Assembly (NCBI GenBank): GCA_036005605.1
Contig: DASYQJ010000291.1
Coordinates: 1 to 7,834 of the forward strand
From: JALZAA01 sp036005605
GTDB lineage: Bacteria; Actinomycetota; Acidimicrobiia; IMCC26256; JACDBD01
Direction of reading: 5' to 3'
DNA length: 7,834 nt
Part shown: positions 5,221 to 7,834 of the stretch, in pieces
Layout: each line of letters begins with the position of its first letter
Position numbering within the stretch: position 1 is the stretch's first letter
Program-made: the position numbers and the translations under genes
The notes under the pieces: generated by a model
Database searches by the model: none
Seen by the model: the letters and a program-made list of their open reading frames with translations, nothing else
Told to the model about the DNA's origin: nothing

Positions 5221-6963
5221 ATGCACCTCCAACCGCCGCGCCGCGAGGCGACGGTCTGCCTTGTCGTCTGTCTCGCCGCTTCGTCGCTCCTTGTCGCGCG
5301 CGACCCGAGCGGGGCGGGCGCTGCCCCGCCACCCGGCGGCTGCGGCGTGTGGCTGCCGCCCGTCGACGCGCCGGTCGCTCGGTCCTTTCAGGCGCCGGCG
5401 TTCGCGTACGGCCCCGGGCATCGCGGCATCGACTTCGCGGTGTCGCCGGGCACGCCCGTGCGGACGTCCGGCGACGGCGTGGTCGCGTTCGCCGGCTCGG
5501 TCGCCGGCTCCCTGCACGTCGTCGTCGCCCACGACGGCAATCTCCGCACGACGTACGCGTTCCTCGCCGGCATCGATGTGCGCGCCGGGGACCGCGTCGC
5601 ACGCGGCCAGGTCGTCGGCGCCGCCGGCAGCTCCGGCCCCGAGCACGAGTCCGGCGGGCTCCATTTCGGCGTCCGCCTCGGCGACCGCTACCTCGACCCT
5701 CAGCGCCTCTTCGGCGTGTGCGATCTCACGCAACTGGTCCGGCTCATCCCCGCCGACGAGGTGCCGGCCGAGCCGTGGGACGCCCGGCGGGTGGTCTCCG
5801 GGTCGCTCACTTCGGGAGGGTCGGGCGTCGCAGCCGTCGCCGGCGATCTCGCCGGCGCGCTCGGTGATGCCGCCGGGGCGGCCGTCGACGCCGGGCGCAG
5901 CGGTTGGCACGCCATGACAGGCGCGGCCGGGGCGGCGGCAGGCGGCGCTCGCACCCTCGCCGGCGTCGGCACCAGTGGCGCGCGCCGGCTGGCGGGAGTT
6001 GCGGGCGCGGCATTCGGGCATTCCCCGGCCGGGATCCTCGCGTCGGTGGCGATCGACGTCGCCGCCGGTGCCGCCGACTGGTGGCATCACCGCCAGGAGT
6101 GCTCCGACGGCAGCACGCCGGCCGACGGCACCGGAGGATCCGGCCACCTCCTCATGGCCGTAGGCGGCATCGACACGGCGGGCGCCCCGGACGACCCGAC
6201 GTTCGGCCTCGACACACGCGCGCTCGGCTACCGCAACGACGAGGTCACGTACTTCTCGTACGCGCCCGACGGTGATGCGTACCGCGCCGACCAGACCCAC
6301 GGCGACCTGCAGCGAGCCGGCCTCCGTCTCGCCGAGCAGCTCAAGGTGGCGCAGCGCGAGCACCGGGGGCGCGAGGTCGACCTCATCGCACACTCGCAGG
6401 GCGGAGTGGTCCTCGACGTCTTCCTCCAGGACTACTACGACGCCGCCGATCCCGAGTACCCGCCCATCGGGACGGTCGTGACGCTGTCGTCGCCGCACGA
6501 GGGCGCGCCGCTGGCGACCGCAGCCGCCGACTGGCGTGGCAGTCCCGTCGGTAAGGAGCTCGTCGACGCGGCGGAGGAGCGCCTATCGGCGGCGCCGGTG
6601 TCGGCGCCGTCGGTTCGTCAGCTCGACGAGCATTCACGCTTCGTGCGCGACCTGTGGGACGACCGGCTTCCCGAACATGTCGACTTCACGACGATCGGCG
6701 CGACCGACGACATCATCGTGCCGGCGACGCAGGTCGACGTGCCCGACGCGACGAAGGTCGTCGTCGGTGTGGGCGGCGGACTGCTCGACGACCACGCGAA
6801 CATTCCGCGCGACCCGGGCGCGCTCCGCGTCGTGCGCGCCGCGCTCGAGGGGCGCCCGCCGCCGTGCGTCGGCCTCGCCGAGGGACTACGCGGCGTCGTG
6901 GTGCCCACGTTGATCACCCGGGTCGAGCACGGGCTCGGTGACCTGCCGGTGGTGTCGCGATGA
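5221..6963 (+). CDS. Secreted LytM/M23-like domain fused to a lipase-like alpha/beta hydrolase
   Basis: A 580-residue secreted protein with three parts. Residues 1-35 look like a signal peptide (PPRR, then a hydrophobic run, then AGA-A). Residues about 45-165 form an M23/LytM domain: the zinc ligands are H67 and D71 (GHRGIDF) and H148 (LHFGVR), but the two helper histidines appear replaced by F114 (YAFL for YxHL) and G146 (GLH for HxH). It may therefore bind murein or regulate rather than cleave. C41 and C167 flank the domain and may form a disulfide. Residues about 198-290 are an Ala/Gly-rich, probably helical spacer. Residues about 308-545 are an alpha/beta hydrolase: nucleophile S392 in AHSQGG, a lipase-type SSPHEGAP strand, D496 or D497, and H525. 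It follows whiG, as secreted M23-like genes do in Streptomyces, but the hydrolase fusion is not something I recognise there. Its stop overlaps the next start. Domain calls are firm; substrates are unknown. Confidence 0.85.
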   Translation: MHLQPPRREATVCLVVCLAASSLLVARDPSGAGAAPPPGGCGVWLPPVDAPVARSFQAPAFAYGPGHRGIDFAVSPGTPVRTSGDGVVAFAGSVAGSLHVVVAHDGNLRTTYAFLAGIDVRAGDRVARGQVVGAAGSSGPEHESGGLHFGVRLGDRYLDPQRLFGVCDLTQLVRLIPADEVPAEPWDARRVVSGSLTSGGSGVAAVAGDLAGALGDAAGAAVDAGRSGWHAMTGAAGAAAGGARTLAGVGTSGARRLAGVAGAAFGHSPAGILASVAIDVAAGAADWWHHRQECSDGSTPADGTGGSGHLLMAVGGIDTAGAPDDPTFGLDTRALGYRNDEVTYFSYAPDGDAYRADQTHGDLQRAGLRLAEQLKVAQREHRGREVDLIAHSQGGVVLDVFLQDYYDAADPEYPPIGTVVTLSSPHEGAPLATAAADWRGSPVGKELVDAAEERLSAAPVSAPSVRQLDEHSRFVRDLWDDRLPEHVDFTTIGATDDIIVPATQVDVPDATKVVVGVGGGLLDDHANIPRDPGALRVVRAALEGRPPPCVGLAEGLRGVVVPTLITRVEHGLGDLPVVSR

Positions 6964-7834
6964 GCGTCCGACGGGTGCTCGCGGCCGCGGTTGTTGTCGT
7001 GACGGTCGCGGGCTGCGCGCCGGCGGAGTCGGGCACGGGGCACGGCGGCCGTTCCGGACGCGATCCGACGTGGTCGACCGAGGTCGGCTGGCCGTTCTCG
7101 CTCGGCGTCCACGGGCGTGACGCCGTCGTCACCATCAGCCGCAATCAGGTCGTGGCTCTCGACAGCGCGACCGGGCGCGAACGCTGGCGCACCGACATGA
7201 ACCAGGTGACCCACTACGAGCCAGTGCTCGACGGCCGCACCGTGCTCGTGAGCGCGGACGACCGGTTCGTCGCACTCGAGCGCGCGTCGGGCGCACGTCG
7301 CTGGGAGGCGCCGGTCGGCGAGCATGCGGGCGGCGGTGTGCTCACGCGCGTCGGCTCCGGGCCGATCGCCCTCGTGACCACCGAGCGCGGGTTCGTGGCC
7401 GCGCTCGACGGCCGCACGGGACAGGCGGTCTGGTCCGCGCAACTCCCCGGCGACATCTGGGCTGCCCCGGCCGCGGACACGACCGCAGCCGTGGGTGCCG
7501 TGCTCTGGGCCGGAGCGGAAGGCGAAACGGTGAACCGCCTGCGTGTCTTCGACCTCGCGACCGGCGCCGTGCGGTGGGAGTCGGTCGTGGAGGCGGGAGC
7601 CTCCGGACCCGTGATCCATGACGGGCTGGTCGTGCTGGGCGAGGGCAACGGCAACTTCGCGGCTCGCGTCGTCGGCCGCGACCTCGCCTCCGGCGCCGAG
7701 CGCTGGTCGGTTCCCGCGCCGGCGTCGTTCGAGTCGGGCGTCACGCCCGGCGCCGCCGGGGGCGATGTGGTCGTGTCCGATCACTTCGGGACGATCACGC
7801 TCGTCGACGCACGCGCCGGCAAGACACGGTGGCA
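6960..7834 (+). CDS. PQQ-repeat (BamB-like) beta-propeller lipoprotein, 3'-truncated
   Basis: The first 291 codons of a gene that continues past the window end. ATG at 6960 overlaps the preceding TGA (ATGA), so translation is probably coupled to the M23-hydrolase gene. Residues 1-19 are a lipoprotein signal: RR, a hydrophobic run and lipobox VAGC with C19, which would anchor it to the outer face of the membrane. After a Gly/Ser-rich tether, at least six PQQ-type blades are visible by their closing motif: VVALDSATGRERW, FVALERASGARRW, VAALDGRTGQAVW, LRVFDLATGAVRW, VGRDLASGAERW and ITLVDARAGKTRW. The pattern fits an eight-bladed propeller such as BamB or a PQQ-binding-like protein. No dehydrogenase active-site motif is seen, so a scaffold or binding role is likelier than a quinoprotein enzyme. 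The final blades lie outside the window. The actual role is unknown. Confidence 0.88.
   Translation, partial: MSVRRVLAAAVVVVTVAGCAPAESGTGHGGRSGRDPTWSTEVGWPFSLGVHGRDAVVTISRNQVVALDSATGRERWRTDMNQVTHYEPVLDGRTVLVSADDRFVALERASGARRWEAPVGEHAGGGVLTRVGSGPIALVTTERGFVAALDGRTGQAVWSAQLPGDIWAAPAADTTAAVGAVLWAGAEGETVNRLRVFDLATGAVRWESVVEAGASGPVIHDGLVVLGEGNGNFAARVVGRDLASGAERWSVPAPASFESGVTPGAAGGDVVVSDHFGTITLVDARAGKTRW

Noticed and set aside
5110..6498. 462-codon open frame on the minus strand
   Set aside because: Antisense to the M23-hydrolase gene, with biased composition and no motif.
6618..7784. 388-codon open frame on the minus strand opposite the hydrolase and PQQ genes
   Set aside because: The plus strand holds a lipase domain and six PQQ blades across the same bases; the antisense product has no domain signature.

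Overview
The window is GC-rich throughout, with tightly packed or overlapping genes, frequent GTG starts and a WhiG-family sigma factor. Together these point to a chromosomal segment of an actinobacterium (Actinomycetota). A non-Streptomyces lineage such as Acidimicrobiia is plausible, but the sequence does not prove it. I see no mobile element, CRISPR array, tRNA or rRNA. This looks like a core-genome neighbourhood: in mycobacteria and Streptomyces, comM (yifB), dprA, xerC and/or whiG and a secreted M23-like protein lie near rpsB-tsf.

Layout: (1) 2-544 (+) is the 3' part of a crotonase-fold acyl-CoA enzyme whose active-site positions resemble PaaG-type isomerases rather than classical hydratases. 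(2) 553-1683 (-) dprA and 1680-3185 (-) comM form a GTGA-overlapped pair for handling incoming single-stranded DNA, convergent with the first gene across an 8-nt gap. (3) 3186-3357 is a divergent intergenic region with a perfect 8-bp inverted repeat, an 8-bp palindrome and a candidate extended -10 element. (4) 3358-4257 (+) xerC and 4250-5038 (+) whiG overlap by 8 nt, so a chromosome-dimer recombinase and an alternative sigma factor probably share a transcript. (5) 5039-5220 is an intergenic region with two candidate hairpins and a plausible housekeeping promoter; the first hairpin spans the whiG stop codon. (6) 5221-6963 (+) is a secreted two-domain protein: an N-terminal LytM/M23 domain that keeps its zinc ligands but appears to have lost both auxiliary catalytic histidines, an Ala/Gly-rich helical spacer, and a C-terminal lipase-like alpha/beta hydrolase with a recognisable Ser-Asp-His set. 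(7) 6960-7834 (+), cut by the window end, is a lipoprotein beta-propeller with PQQ/BamB-type repeats that starts inside the stop codon of the preceding gene (ATGA).

The left half (comM, dprA) concerns DNA uptake and recombination, xerC chromosome segregation, and whiG a developmental or motility-type regulon. The right half (M23-hydrolase fusion plus PQQ lipoprotein) looks like a two-gene cell-envelope module. That module is the most unusual part of the window: a probably non-catalytic LytM domain joined to a lipase-like domain and translationally coupled to a BamB-like lipoprotein, next to a WhiG sigma factor.
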